A DNA stretch of 64,000 bases. Origin: JBHIYN01 sp041984235. GTDB taxonomy: Bacteria; Pseudomonadota; Gammaproteobacteria; Ga0077536. The notes beneath the pieces are model-generated. The model had not been told where the DNA came from, did not search any database, and saw nothing but the letters and a program-made list of their open reading frames with translations. The first letter of the stretch is position 1. The number at the start of each line of letters is the position of its first letter. Below, one piece after another: positions 1-8,479 of this stretch. A program made the translations under genes and the position numbers. The DNA lies in the NCBI GenBank assembly GCA_041984235.1, contig JBHIYN010000009.1:62001-126000 (forward strand), in the 5' to 3' direction.

Positions 1-1
1 C

Positions 2-607
2 ACGCTCCTGCGCGCGCCCTTCGCCGGCGTCGTGGCCGAGGTCAATGCCAAGCTCGGCGAGTACCTCACGCCGTCGCCGCCGGGGATCCCGACCGTGCCC
101 GCGGTCGATCTGATCGATCCGGACTGCCTGTATATCTCCGCCCCCATCGACGAGGTCGATGCGCCGCGCATCAGCGCGGGGATGTCCGCGTGCGTCAGCC
201 TGGACGCCTTTCCCGAGCGTTACTGCGAGGCGCGCGTGCGCCGCGTCGCGCCGTACGTGCTGGATCGCGAGAAGCAGGCGCGTACGGTCGAGGTCGAGGT
301 CGCACTGGAATCCGCCGACGCGCGCCTGCTGCCCGGCTACAGCGCCGACATCGAAGTCCTGATCGAAACGCGCGCAGACGTGCTGCGGTTACCGACCGAG
401 GCAGTGCTCGAAGGCGACCGCGTGCTGCTGTTCGATGCCGCCGGCGGGCGGCTGCGCGAAACGACGTTCGAGCCGGGACTCTCGAACTGGGATTACACGG
501 AGGTGCGGGGCGGGATCGCGGCCGGTGCGCTGGTCGTGGTGTCGACCGGCCGGGCGGGTGTGGAGGACGGCGCCGACGCGGTGCGCGAGGACACGAACGC
601 GCGGTGA
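2..607 (+). CDS. Efflux periplasmic adaptor (HlyD/MacA-like), C-terminal part
   Basis: The frame is open at the left window edge, so the N-terminal membrane anchor and hairpin are missing. The visible part begins with LRAPFAGVV, typical of the second half of the lipoyl/barrel-sandwich domain of membrane fusion proteins. A beta-barrel follows, then a membrane-proximal domain with RLPTEAVLEGDRVLLF. Adaptors of this family link an inner-membrane transporter to an outer-membrane channel in tripartite efflux. The stop overlaps the GTG start of the ATPase by 4 bp, so the genes are probably translationally coupled. The substrate cannot be read from the sequence. Confidence 0.85.
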   Translation, partial: TLLRAPFAGVVAEVNAKLGEYLTPSPPGIPTVPAVDLIDPDCLYISAPIDEVDAPRISAGMSACVSLDAFPERYCEARVRRVAPYVLDREKQARTVEVEVALESADARLLPGYSADIEVLIETRADVLRLPTEAVLEGDRVLLFDAAGGRLRETTFEPGLSNWDYTEVRGGIAAGALVVVSTGRAGVEDGADAVREDTNAR

Positions 608-1281
608 TCGAACTGCGCGGCATTACCCGCACCTTCGTCGTCGGCGACAGTCGCGTCAATGCCGTCGATGGCGTCGACCTGGACATTGCCGGCGGCGAGT
701 ACATTTCGATCATGGGGCCTTCCGGCTCGGGCAAGTCGACCCTGCTCAACCTGATCGCGCTGCTCGACCGTCCGAGCAGCGGCAGCTACCGGTTTGCCGG
801 GGAGGACGTCACGGATCTGGACGACGACGCCCTGGCCGCGATTCGCCGGCGTTCGATCGGGTTCGTGTTCCAGTTCTTTCATCTCGTTCCGCGCCTGAGT
901 GCCGCGGACAACGTCGAGCTGCCCCTGACGCTGGCCGGGGTGCCGCCGGCGGAACGTCGCCAGCGCGTCGACGAGGTCCTGGCCGCGGTCGACCTGGGTC
1001 CGCGCGCGGCGCACCGTCCGGCCGAGCTTTCCGGTGGCCAGCGCCAGCGCGTGGCGATCGCACGCGCCATGGTCACCCGTCCGCGCCTGCTGCTCGCCGA
1101 CGAGCCGACCGGCAACCTGGACAGTCACTCCGGCGCACAGGTGGTCGAATTGCTGGAGGCATTGCAGCGCGATCACGGTATCACCCTCATCGTGGTGACC
1201 CACGATCCGGCGCTGGGGCGGCGCGCCGCGCGGCGCATCCGCATCGTCGACGGGCGTATCGCCGAGGACGATCGAACGTGA
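604..1281 (+). CDS. ABC transporter ATP-binding protein (MacB/LolD-type)
   Basis: A 225-residue ATPase with all nucleotide-binding motifs: Walker A GPSGSGKST (about 38-46), Q-loop glutamine (about 90), signature LSGGQRQRV (from 142), Walker B LLLADEPTGNLDS (D166/E167) and switch histidine (about 200). The ADEPTGNLDS form is typical of the MacB/LolD/FtsE class, which drives mechanotransmission rather than classical transport. The GTG start is chosen because it overlaps the adaptor stop as GTGA and places the first strand (VIELRGITRTF) correctly. The stop in turn overlaps the GTG of the first permease. Specificity is unknown. Confidence 0.93.
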   Translation: MIELRGITRTFVVGDSRVNAVDGVDLDIAGGEYISIMGPSGSGKSTLLNLIALLDRPSSGSYRFAGEDVTDLDDDALAAIRRRSIGFVFQFFHLVPRLSAADNVELPLTLAGVPPAERRQRVDEVLAAVDLGPRAAHRPAELSGGQRQRVAIARAMVTRPRLLLADEPTGNLDSHSGAQVVELLEALQRDHGITLIVVTHDPALGRRAARRIRIVDGRIAEDDRT

Positions 1282-2513
1282 GCAGCGCGGATGCACGCGC
1301 CACCCTGCGCTGGCGCGACAGTCTCGCCCTGGCAAGCGGTGCGCTGCGCGGGCACCTGCGCCGCACCGTGCTGATCGCCCTGGCCACCGCCATCGGTGTC
1401 GCTTCGGTCGTCATGCTGACCGCACTGGGGGAGGGTGCGCGACGTTTTGTTACCGGTCAGTTCGAGGCGCTGGGCACCAATCTGCTGATCGTGCTGCCAG
1501 GGCGCAGTGAAACGGTGGGCGGGCCGCCGCCGCTGCTCGGCGAGACGCCGCGCGACCTGACCGTCAACGACGCGCTGGCGCTGACCGCGTGGCCGGACAT
1601 CATCGACGTCGCGCCGGTCATGGTCGGCAATGCGCCGGTGTCGACGGCGACCGGCCTGGAGCGCGAGGTCACCGTACTGGGCTCGACCGCGGCGATGGCG
1701 CGCGTGCGCCGGCTCGACGTCGCCCAGGGCCGATTTCTGCCGCCGGGCGACGTCGAGCGCAGCGCCGCGGTGTGCGTGCTCGGGCACACGGTACGCGAGG
1801 AGCTGTTCGGCAACCGTAGCGCCTACGGCGCCTGGATCCGGATCGGCGATCGGCGTTTCCGCGTGATCGGCGTGCTCGCGGATTCGGGCGTGTCCGTGGG
1901 CGTCGACTTCGACGACCTGGTGGTGGTGCCGGTAGCGGCTGCCCAGGCGCTGTTCGACCAGGAGTCGCTGTTCCGCATTCTCGCCGAGGCGCGCCTGGAC
2001 GCCGACCTGGACGCTGCCAGCCGCGCGGTGCACGAGATCATCGCGGCCCGGCACGAGGGCGAGGATGATGTCACCGTCATCACCCAGGACAGCGTGGTTG
2101 CCACGCTCGGACGCATCCTCGACGCGTTGACCTACGGCGTGGCCGGGATCTCCGCGATCAGCCTCGGCGTTGCCGGGATCCTGATCATGAACGTGATGCT
2201 GGTATCGGTCGCACAGCGCCAGGGCGAGATCGGCCTGCTCAAAGCGCTCGGCGCGCGCAGCCGCGACGTGCGCCGACTGTTCCTGATCGAGGCCATCATG
2301 CTGGCGGCGGCCGGCGCCCTGCTCGGGCTGGCGCTGGGCGCGGCCGGGGTCGCCGCGGTTGCGCGGCTGTACCCGCAGTTCCCGGTTGCCACGCCGGCGT
2401 GGGCAGTGGCGGTGGCGCTGCTGGTCGCCACCGGCAGTGGCCTGGTGTTCGGGGTGATGCCGGCGCGGCGCGCCGCCGCCCTGGATCCCGTCGACGCCCT
2501 GGCGCGACGCTGA
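1278..2513 (+). CDS. ABC transporter permease, MacB/FtsX family (first copy)
   Basis: A 411-residue permease with MacB architecture: one N-terminal membrane helix (about 24-45) ending in ALGEGARRFV, a periplasmic MacB_PCD-type domain, and three C-terminal helices. The conserved EIGLLKALGARSRDV segment and the tail PARRAAALDPVDALA are typical of the FtsX domain. The GTG start overlaps the ATPase stop by 4 bp. A closely similar permease follows two bases downstream. One ATPase dimer would therefore serve two different permeases, probably as a heterodimer, unlike canonical MacB where ATPase and permease are fused and homodimeric. Confidence 0.9.
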   Translation: MSSADARATLRWRDSLALASGALRGHLRRTVLIALATAIGVASVVMLTALGEGARRFVTGQFEALGTNLLIVLPGRSETVGGPPPLLGETPRDLTVNDALALTAWPDIIDVAPVMVGNAPVSTATGLEREVTVLGSTAAMARVRRLDVAQGRFLPPGDVERSAAVCVLGHTVREELFGNRSAYGAWIRIGDRRFRVIGVLADSGVSVGVDFDDLVVVPVAAAQALFDQESLFRILAEARLDADLDAASRAVHEIIAARHEGEDDVTVITQDSVVATLGRILDALTYGVAGISAISLGVAGILIMNVMLVSVAQRQGEIGLLKALGARSRDVRRLFLIEAIMLAAAGALLGLALGAAGVAAVARLYPQFPVATPAWAVAVALLVATGSGLVFGVMPARRAAALDPVDALARR

Positions 2514-2515
2514 GC

Positions 2516-3715
2516 ATGCGCGGCACGGACCTGCTTGCTCTCTCGTGGTCGGCGGTCAGCGGCCAGCGCCAGCGCTCGGCGCTGACCGTGCTCGGCATCG
2601 CGGTCGGCATTCTCGCCGTGGTGCTGCTGACCGCGGTAGGCGAGGGCGTGCGCCGTTTCGTGCTCTCCGAGTTCACCCAGTTCGGGACCAACATCGTCGC
2701 CGTGCAACCCGGTCGCACCACCACTCTCGGCGTCTCCGGCGCGACCATCTCGAGCGTGCGACCGCTGACGGTGGAGGATGCCGAGGCGCTCGCCGCGCTG
2801 CCCGTGGTCGATACGGTGGTGCCGGTGGTGCAGGGCAACGCGCGGGTCGAGTACGCCGATCGCGAACGGCGCACGACCGTCATCGGCGTTGGTTCCGACA
2901 TGCCGGAAACCTGGCGCATGGGGGTCGCGATTGGACGCTTCCTGCCGCCGGACCCGTACAGCAACGCGCGCGCTTTCGTCGTTCTCGGCGCGCGCATGCA
3001 CGAGGAGTTGTTCGGCGGCGCGAACCCGTTGGGTGCGCGCGTACGTATCGGTTCGGATCGCTTTCGGGTGGTCGGCGTGATGGCGCGCAAGGGGCAGATG
3101 CTCGGCTTCGATCTCGACGATACCGTGTTCATCCCGGTCGGCAAGGCAATGGAGATGTTCGACCGCGAGGGCGTGATGGAGATCGACGTCACCTACTCCG
3201 AGCACCATGATGGCGAAGCCGTGGTGCGGGCCATGGAGAAACGCCTGCTCGCGCGCCACGGCCAGGTCGATTTCACGACCATCACCCAGGACAAGATGCT
3301 CGAGGTGCTGGGCGACATCCTCGACCTGCTGACCGCCGGTGTGGGCGCGATCGGCGCCATCTCGCTGGTGGTCGGTGCGTTCGGGATCGCCACCATCATG
3401 ACCATCGCGGTCAGCGAGCGTACCGGGGAAATCGGTCTGCTGCGCGCGCTCGGCGCCAGCCGTGCGAGCGTGATGGCCCTGTTCCTCGCCGAGGCGGCGA
3501 TGCTGGGGGGAGCCGGCGGCGTCGCCGGTGCGGCGGCGGCCATTGCCCTGATCGAAGGTGCGGGCGCGCTGTTGCCCGGCCTGCCGCTGGCGCTGGTCTG
3601 GCCTTACGTCGCCGCGGCCCTGGTGGTGTCGCTGGTAATCGGCGTGGTGTCGGGCATCATGCCGGCGCAGCGTGCGGCGTCGCTGGACCCGATCGAAGCC
3701 CTGCGCGCGGAGTGA
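2516..3715 (+). CDS. ABC transporter permease, MacB/FtsX family (second copy)
   Basis: A 399-residue permease paralogous to its upstream neighbour. The N-terminal helix is followed by AVGEGVRRFV, then a periplasmic domain and three C-terminal helices with the EIGLLRALGASRASV loop and the PAQRAASLDPIEALRAE tail. Both copies share motifs such as GRFLPP, ELFG and ITQD in the same order, so the pair arose by duplication. The ATG lies two bases after the previous stop; longer in-frame starts would overlap the first permease. It is probably the last gene of the efflux operon, because the next gene is on the opposite strand. Confidence 0.9.
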   Translation: MRGTDLLALSWSAVSGQRQRSALTVLGIAVGILAVVLLTAVGEGVRRFVLSEFTQFGTNIVAVQPGRTTTLGVSGATISSVRPLTVEDAEALAALPVVDTVVPVVQGNARVEYADRERRTTVIGVGSDMPETWRMGVAIGRFLPPDPYSNARAFVVLGARMHEELFGGANPLGARVRIGSDRFRVVGVMARKGQMLGFDLDDTVFIPVGKAMEMFDREGVMEIDVTYSEHHDGEAVVRAMEKRLLARHGQVDFTTITQDKMLEVLGDILDLLTAGVGAIGAISLVVGAFGIATIMTIAVSERTGEIGLLRALGASRASVMALFLAEAAMLGGAGGVAGAAAAIALIEGAGALLPGLPLALVWPYVAAALVVSLVIGVVSGIMPAQRAASLDPIEALRAE

Positions 3716-3728
3716 GCCCGCGGCTGAT

Positions 3729-4532
3729 TCAGGCGACGCTGCGGCGCAGGCCGAGCAGTGCGGCGCAGGCGCTCAGCAGCAGCAGCGAAGCCGGCGGCAG
3801 GGGCACGGGGGCGGCGGCGAAGTGGCGCAGGTCGACGCGGGCCTCGCCGAAAACGTGGAAGACTTCGTCCGAGACGTCGATGACGTAGGTCAGGACGCCG
3901 CTGCTCGATTCGCTCTTCGCGACGCCGGACGGATAGACGAGCAGGGACGCGGTATGTCCGTCGGTGATGAACGTCGAGAGCAGGTCGAAATCGCTTACCC
4001 GTCCGAGGGCGGCCGACACGCGCGCCCGGCTGAGGCCATCGGCATCGGCGCCGAGTTCGACGCTGAGCGTGTAGGGCACGGTGAAGGTCGCGGTGCCGGC
4101 GCCGGTCGCCGTGACCTCGAGGATACGAAACGCGCTGACGTTGAGGAAATCACGTGCGCCGATGGTGGGCGAGAGCGCGGCACCGGTGGCGCTCAGCGTA
4201 CCCGCCGGCCCGCCGAGGGAATCCGGCAGGTCGGTCGGGTCGCCGGATACCGAGGACGTCGCGCTGCCGTCGGTAATCGCCGACGACATGCCGATGCTCG
4301 ACGGCACACCGCCGAACACGGCGAGGCCGTTGGCCTCGAGATCCAGGTGATCTCCGACACCGCTGCCGAACACCGCGCTGTACGGCTCGGCAAAGCCCAG
4401 GCTCAGCCCCGGGGTGGTGGCGAAGGTGAACCCGCTCCAGTCGAGCAGCGCCTCGCCGACCATGTCGGCGGCAGCCTGGCCGGCGCCGGCCAGCAGCGCC
4501 AGCGTCGATAATACTCCGGTAATTTTCTTCAT
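3729..4532 (-). CDS. Exported protein with PEP-CTERM-like C-terminal sorting signal
   Basis: A 267-residue protein with a clear Sec signal peptide (MKKITGVLSTLALLAGAG, cleavage near AAA-DM). The middle is serine/threonine-rich and beta-strand-like, with no recognised catalytic motif. The C-terminus has a proline-rich VPLPPAS stretch, a hydrophobic helix and a basic RRSVA tail. This matches the PEP-CTERM/VPLPA-type tripartite signal processed by exosortase in bacteria that make exopolysaccharide. No exosortase is present in the window. It is probably surface- or matrix-associated; function is unknown. It is convergent with the ABC operon. Confidence 0.7.
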   Translation of the reverse strand: MKKITGVLSTLALLAGAGQAAADMVGEALLDWSGFTFATTPGLSLGFAEPYSAVFGSGVGDHLDLEANGLAVFGGVPSSIGMSSAITDGSATSSVSGDPTDLPDSLGGPAGTLSATGAALSPTIGARDFLNVSAFRILEVTATGAGTATFTVPYTLSVELGADADGLSRARVSAALGRVSDFDLLSTFITDGHTASLLVYPSGVAKSESSSGVLTYVIDVSDEVFHVFGEARVDLRHFAAAPVPLPPASLLLLSACAALLGLRRSVA

Positions 4533-4794
4533 TTACGGTTCAGGTGTGGTGGAGCGGCAGGGGCGACCCGCCAGCAGGAGGCGGTGACGCGGCCTGTACC
4601 AGGCTGATTCCTCCGGTTTGCAGCGCGCAGATTCAGTACTCCACAGATTGCCACAGGACGTGAACCTAGCAAAGCTTCGTGACCGGCGCGTGACAGCACG
4701 CCGCGGCAGGCTGCGAGGCGTTACCGCCGGGAGCCCTGCCGGACGCCTCTCCGCGTGTCATCATCAGTGGCCCACACACCGCGGAGTTACTGAC

Positions 4795-5349
4795 ATGCGC
4801 CTGCAAAGCCCCCGCATCCCGCCGCGCGAGCCGGCCGGGTGGAGCGCCGAAGAGTCCGACATCATGCGTCCCTTCGTCGCCGCCGGCAGCGACCACAACG
4901 TGTTCCGAACGTTGCTGCAGCACCCGGCGCTGATGCGGCGCTGGCTGGTCTTCGCCAACCACGTGCTGTTCAAGTCCAGCCTGCCACCGCGCGAACGTGA
5001 GCTGGTCATCCTGCGCATCGGTCACCTGTGCCGCGCCGGCTACGAGTGCGCACAGCATGCCGTCATCGCGCGTGAGTCCGGGCTCGACGACCAGGGCATC
5101 GCGAGCGCGCGCAGCGGGCCGCGGACTTCCGGCATCTCGGAGCTCGACCGGCTGTTGCTCACGGCGACCGACGAACTGCATGCGGATGCCTTCGTCACCG
5201 ATGAGACCTGGGCCGGGCTGGCAGCTCACCTCGACACCGAGCAGCTCATTGATCTCGTGTTCACGGTCGGCCAGTACAACCTGGTGTCGATGGCGCTGAA
5301 CAGCTTCGGGGTGCAGCTCGACGCGGGACTGGAGCCGTGGCCTACGTGA
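4795..5349 (+). CDS. Carboxymuconolactone decarboxylase-like (AhpD-fold) protein
   Basis: A 184-residue helical protein of the CMD/AhpD-like superfamily. The family-typical segment ERELVILRIGHLCRAGYEC (about 65-83) is followed by QHAVIARESG, corresponding to the conserved E..C..H region. The two-cysteine CxxC of true AhpD peroxidase reductases is not present, so gamma-carboxymuconolactone decarboxylation or peroxidase activity should not be assumed. The ATG is preceded by GGAG at a good distance. An upstream frame extension lacks family similarity and is ignored. The 262-bp gap to the divergent PEP-CTERM-like gene holds nothing clear. Confidence 0.8.
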   Translation: MRLQSPRIPPREPAGWSAEESDIMRPFVAAGSDHNVFRTLLQHPALMRRWLVFANHVLFKSSLPPRERELVILRIGHLCRAGYECAQHAVIARESGLDDQGIASARSGPRTSGISELDRLLLTATDELHADAFVTDETWAGLAAHLDTEQLIDLVFTVGQYNLVSMALNSFGVQLDAGLEPWPT

Positions 5350-5391
5350 GCGGATGGCCAGCGCAGGCCGGCGCCCGGCGGCGCCGCAGCG

Positions 5392-6513
5392 TCATACGAG
5401 GGGAATCGAGAAACCCGCGAGCGGATCAAGATCAGGCGGCGTCATGGTGTCCAGCGAGAAGAAGGTCATTGTCGACTGCGCCATCGTGAACGTCGTTCCA
5501 TCACTGCTGGCCTGCACGTTGCTGAGGCCGATATCCGAGTCGATAAGCAGCGTTGCACCGCCTGCGAGCCAGCGGTCGTAGTGTTGCCCGCCCAGGTCCA
5601 GGCCGCCGTCGGGATCCAGCGTCCACACATCGATCGGTGAGTCGAGGTAATCGTCGACGCCACCCATCACGCGCAGGATGCCGAAATCGCTGACATCGAG
5701 CACGTCAGCGACCGACAGGCGCAAGGTGTTTGCGCCGCTGCCGTGCAGGTTGACGACGTCCACGCCGTCCAGTGTCGGGGCGCCTGGCGGGCCCAGATCG
5801 AGCACCACGTTGCTTCCGGAAACAACCAGGGTGTCCTCGCCACTGCCGCCTACGATGCGCACGTCGCCCGGGTCGTAGAGCAGGGTGTCCGCCCCGGCGC
5901 CACCGTGGAGGGCATCGACACCGCTGCCACCATCGAGCAGATCGTTCCCATTACCGCCGGACAGGACATCGTTACCACTGCCGCCATAAAGGCGATCGTT
6001 TCCGGTATCGCCAACCAGCGTGTCATGACCCGCGCCGCCATTGAGGCGATCGTGGCCGGACTGGCCGTAAAGGCGGTCGTTACCGGTGCTGCCGAACATG
6101 CGGTCGTTGCCAAGCCCGCCATAGGCACGGTCGTGCCCCGAGCCGGCGTACAGTGTGTCCTGACCGTTACCGCCATTGAGATAGTCATTGCCGGCCTGAC
6201 CATAGACGCGGTCGTTGCCGGTGCCGCCGAACGAGCGGTCGTTGCCGCTTCCTCCGTACAATCGATCATGGCCGGCGCCACCGTTGAGCACGTCATGCCC
6301 CTGGCCGCCGTTGAGGTAATCGTGACCGGCCTGGCCGAGCAGACTGTCGTTACCGCTGTCGCCGAAAGCGCGGTCGTTGCCGGCGCCGCCGTAGAGGCGA
6401 TCGCGGCCGGCGCGGCCGCGCAGCAGGTCGTTACCGCCGAAACCGTGCAGCGCATCCGTTGCGCTGCCTCCCAGCAGGCTATCGGCACCGTTGCCGCCAC
6501 GGCGGGTCGCCAT
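5392..6513 (-). CDS. RTX (hemolysin-type calcium-binding repeat) protein
   Basis: A 373-residue protein made almost entirely of an RTX array. Roughly 24 nonapeptides of the GGxGxDxLx type run from about residue 7 to 215, then a C-terminal domain of about 150 residues (LHGSGANTLRL, LDVSDFGILRVMGG) common at the end of RTX proteins. RTX arrays bind calcium and fold after type I secretion. There is no Sec signal and no enzymatic domain ahead of the repeats, so it may be an adhesin- or matrix-like protein. No type I secretion genes are nearby. A strong GGGAGG ribosome-binding site precedes the ATG. Confidence 0.88.
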   Translation of the reverse strand: MATRRGGNGADSLLGGSATDALHGFGGNDLLRGRAGRDRLYGGAGNDRAFGDSGNDSLLGQAGHDYLNGGQGHDVLNGGAGHDRLYGGSGNDRSFGGTGNDRVYGQAGNDYLNGGNGQDTLYAGSGHDRAYGGLGNDRMFGSTGNDRLYGQSGHDRLNGGAGHDTLVGDTGNDRLYGGSGNDVLSGGNGNDLLDGGSGVDALHGGAGADTLLYDPGDVRIVGGSGEDTLVVSGSNVVLDLGPPGAPTLDGVDVVNLHGSGANTLRLSVADVLDVSDFGILRVMGGVDDYLDSPIDVWTLDPDGGLDLGGQHYDRWLAGGATLLIDSDIGLSNVQASSDGTTFTMAQSTMTFFSLDTMTPPDLDPLAGFSIPLV

Positions 6514-6671
6514 TGCTCAACCTCCCTGTTTCGCGGGCGGGTCGGCCGAACCCGCGGGTTCGGGCCGTATCGTGCGGGCAGGGTGGCAGCTCAGGGGACT
6601 GCGATCAAGGTCGCTGCATCGGGATCATGTTACAAATCGTTTCTCTTCCTGCTGGTCCGGCGTGCCGCGGT

Positions 6672-6908
6672 CTAGCGGCTATGCGATCCGTCACACAGGG
6701 GCCGGTTGCCGGTTGCCTTGCAGCCGCAGAAGAAGACCTTGCGTGACGCGCTGGCCTCGTACTTCAGCGGTGTGAAGTCGGTACCCGCATGCGAGCCGTC
6801 GCAGAAGGGTTGTTTCGCGCTCCTGCCACAGGCGCACCAGAAGTAGCTCTTGCCGGCTTCGACCTCGACCGCGAACGGCGTGTCCGCGGCGCGTACGGGC
6901 TCACTCAT
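6672..6908 (-). CDS. CDGSH-type iron-sulfur protein (two clusters)
   Basis: A 78-residue protein with two CDGSH motifs: CACGRSAKQPFCDGSH and CGCKATGNRPLCDGSH. Each supplies three cysteines and one histidine for a redox-active, pH-sensitive [2Fe-2S] cluster, as in mitoNEET-like proteins. Bacterial tandem-CDGSH proteins are small soluble electron-transfer or cluster-transfer proteins. It lies 44 bp downstream of yceI on the same strand, so it is probably the third gene of the dioxygenase-yceI-CDGSH unit controlled from the LysR intergenic region. The electron partner is unknown. Confidence 0.92.
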   Translation of the reverse strand: MSEPVRAADTPFAVEVEAGKSYFWCACGRSAKQPFCDGSHAGTDFTPLKYEASASRKVFFCGCKATGNRPLCDGSHSR

Positions 6909-6952
6909 GTCGTTCTCCCTCGCTTGTGATCCTGGATCAACCCCGCACCGGC

Positions 6953-7519
6953 CTATTGGCGTATGCCTTCGATGCCGAGCTCGAGCTCGACGGTGGTGGC
7001 GGCGGGACCCAGATTGTAGTCGAGACCGAAATCGGCACGGGTCATGACGTAGGTTCCAGCAAAGCCGGCGCGGTAGCCGCCCCAGGGATCGTCGCCTTCG
7101 CCGACCTTCCTGACCGGGATCTCGATGACCTTGTCGACGCCGTGGAAGCTGAGCACGCCAGTCAGTACGCCTTCCTGGGCAGTGCCGGTGTAGCCGGTGC
7201 TGCGGAAAGTCGCCTTCGGATACGCGGCGACCCCGAGGAACTCCTCGCTGCGCAGGTGCTTGTCGCGCTCGGCGTGATTGGAGTCGATGGAAGCGGTGTC
7301 GATGGTCACGTCGATGGCATTGGCCGCGGGCGTGGCCGGGTCGTAGCTGAACTTGCCCTCGATGCCGTTGAAGCGGCCGTAGAGCCAGCTGAAGCCGAGG
7401 TGCTGGATACGGAACTCCACGAACGAGTGGGTCGGGTCGATCTGGTAGTCGGCGGCGCCGGCCACGCTGCCGGCGAGCACGCCGGTAGACAGAACGAGAC
7501 TGCAGATGAGCTGCTTCAT
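6953..7519 (-). CDS. YceI-family periplasmic lipid-binding protein
   Basis: A 188-residue YceI-like lipocalin-type protein. A Sec signal (MKQLICSLVLSTGVLAGSVAGAA) precedes the family-defining YQIDPTHSFVEFRIQHLG, and later FHGVDKVIEIPV and a C-terminal RADFGLDYN. Members form a beta-barrel that binds polyprenyl or other amphiphilic molecules in the periplasm. They often respond to stress or acid. The start is placed at MKQ because it begins a perfect signal peptide; a longer frame adds 14 residues that do not fit. It starts 13 bp after the dioxygenase gene, indicating one transcript. Confidence 0.92.
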   Translation of the reverse strand: MKQLICSLVLSTGVLAGSVAGAADYQIDPTHSFVEFRIQHLGFSWLYGRFNGIEGKFSYDPATPAANAIDVTIDTASIDSNHAERDKHLRSEEFLGVAAYPKATFRSTGYTGTAQEGVLTGVLSFHGVDKVIEIPVRKVGEGDDPWGGYRAGFAGTYVMTRADFGLDYNLGPAATTVELELGIEGIRQ

Positions 7520-7532
7520 GACGATCTCCGGT

Positions 7533-8408
7533 CTAGTGTTGCGGGTAGAGTAGGGCCGCATCGCCGGCCGGCGATGCCGCGGAATCGAACAGGTAGCAGT
7601 CCATGCCGATTACGCCGTAGGTAAAGCTGTGATGCGCGCGCTCGCCGTGCCAGGCCGCACCGGCCGCGCCGAGCGCGGCGAACAGCGGCAGAAAGTGTTC
7701 CACGCTGGGGTGGGCACGCTCGGCGCCGGGGGCAGTTTCGCGCCACGCGATCAGCGCCTCTTCGTCGCCCGCCGCGACGCGCGCCGCAACCCAGTCGCAG
7801 AACGCCTCCGCGTAGGCGGGAGGCGGCAGCGTGGCAGGGTCGTGGCGCTGGTCGCGGAACTCGCCGAGGTTGTGGGTTACCGCGCCCGAGCCGACGATGA
7901 GCACGCCCTCGTTGCGTAACGGCGCCAGCACGCGACCGAGCTGCCAGTGAAAGCTGGCCGGGCGTGCCGGGGAGATCGAGACCTGCACCAGGGGGATGTC
8001 GGCACGCGGATAGAGCAGGCTGAGCGGCACCCATGCACCGTGGTCGTAGCCGCGCTCGTGATCCGTGGCGGCGCGAACCCCGGCGGCGTTGAGCCGGCGG
8101 ACGATCTCCGCGGCCAGTGCCGGTGCGCCGGGCGCCGGGTAGCGCAGTGTGTACAGGACCGGGTCGAAGCCGAAGAAATCGTGCACCGTGGCCGGTGCGG
8201 GGGTGGCCTGCACCCGCGTTTCCGTGGTCTCCCAATGCGCCGAGAGGACGATCACGGCGCGCGGCGTACCGAGCCGCTCGCCGAGACCGGCGAGGAAATG
8301 CCGCGCCGGGACGTCCGCCAGCGGCAGATCGGGTGCGCCGTGCGAAATGAACACGCTGGGCATGGCGTCGGACAAGGCAGGCATCCTGCGGTAATCGGAG
8401 GCGAGCAT
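7533..8408 (-). CDS. Class III extradiol ring-cleavage dioxygenase (LigB/DODA-like)
   Basis: About 291 residues of the LigB superfamily, closest to the 4,5-DOPA dioxygenase/YgiD group. Candidate metal-binding histidines lie in FISHGAPDL, VLSAHWET and YDHGAWVPL, with VGSGAVTHNL further on. The enzyme would use a non-haem metal to open catechol-type rings; the natural substrate is unknown, and YgiD-type genes often sit with redox-stress genes as here. Start choice is uncertain: in-frame ATGs at 8384 or 8363 are plausible, the last giving the family-like MPSVFISHG. It is transcribed divergently from the LysR gene. Confidence 0.88.
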   Translation of the reverse strand: MLASDYRRMPALSDAMPSVFISHGAPDLPLADVPARHFLAGLGERLGTPRAVIVLSAHWETTETRVQATPAPATVHDFFGFDPVLYTLRYPAPGAPALAAEIVRRLNAAGVRAATDHERGYDHGAWVPLSLLYPRADIPLVQVSISPARPASFHWQLGRVLAPLRNEGVLIVGSGAVTHNLGEFRDQRHDPATLPPPAYAEAFCDWVAARVAAGDEEALIAWRETAPGAERAHPSVEHFLPLFAALGAAGAAWHGERAHHSFTYGVIGMDCYLFDSAASPAGDAALLYPQH

Positions 8409-8452
8409 TATTCGAGACCTGGGATTGGCAAACAATCGGTTATCGTGGAAAC

Positions 8453-8479
8453 TTATTGTTTCGAAAAAGGAAACAATAA
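8453..8479. promoter_or_regulatory. Perfect palindrome, probable LysR-type operator
   Basis: Two 10-base arms, TTATTGTTTC and GAAACAATAA, are exact reverse complements around a 7-base spacer. The element lies in the dioxygenase/LysR intergenic region and its right arm runs into the A of the LysR ATG; the spacer holds the regulator's Shine-Dalgarno-like AAGGA. LysR regulators commonly bind dyads in such divergent regions and repress themselves. That this is the binding site is inference from position, symmetry and AT-richness against GC-rich surroundings. Confidence 0.7.

Noticed and set aside
5900..6500. 27-bp periodic repeats that could suggest a CRISPR array
   Set aside because: The period is three times nine codons' worth of RTX coding sequence, there are no unique spacers and the reading frame is open throughout.
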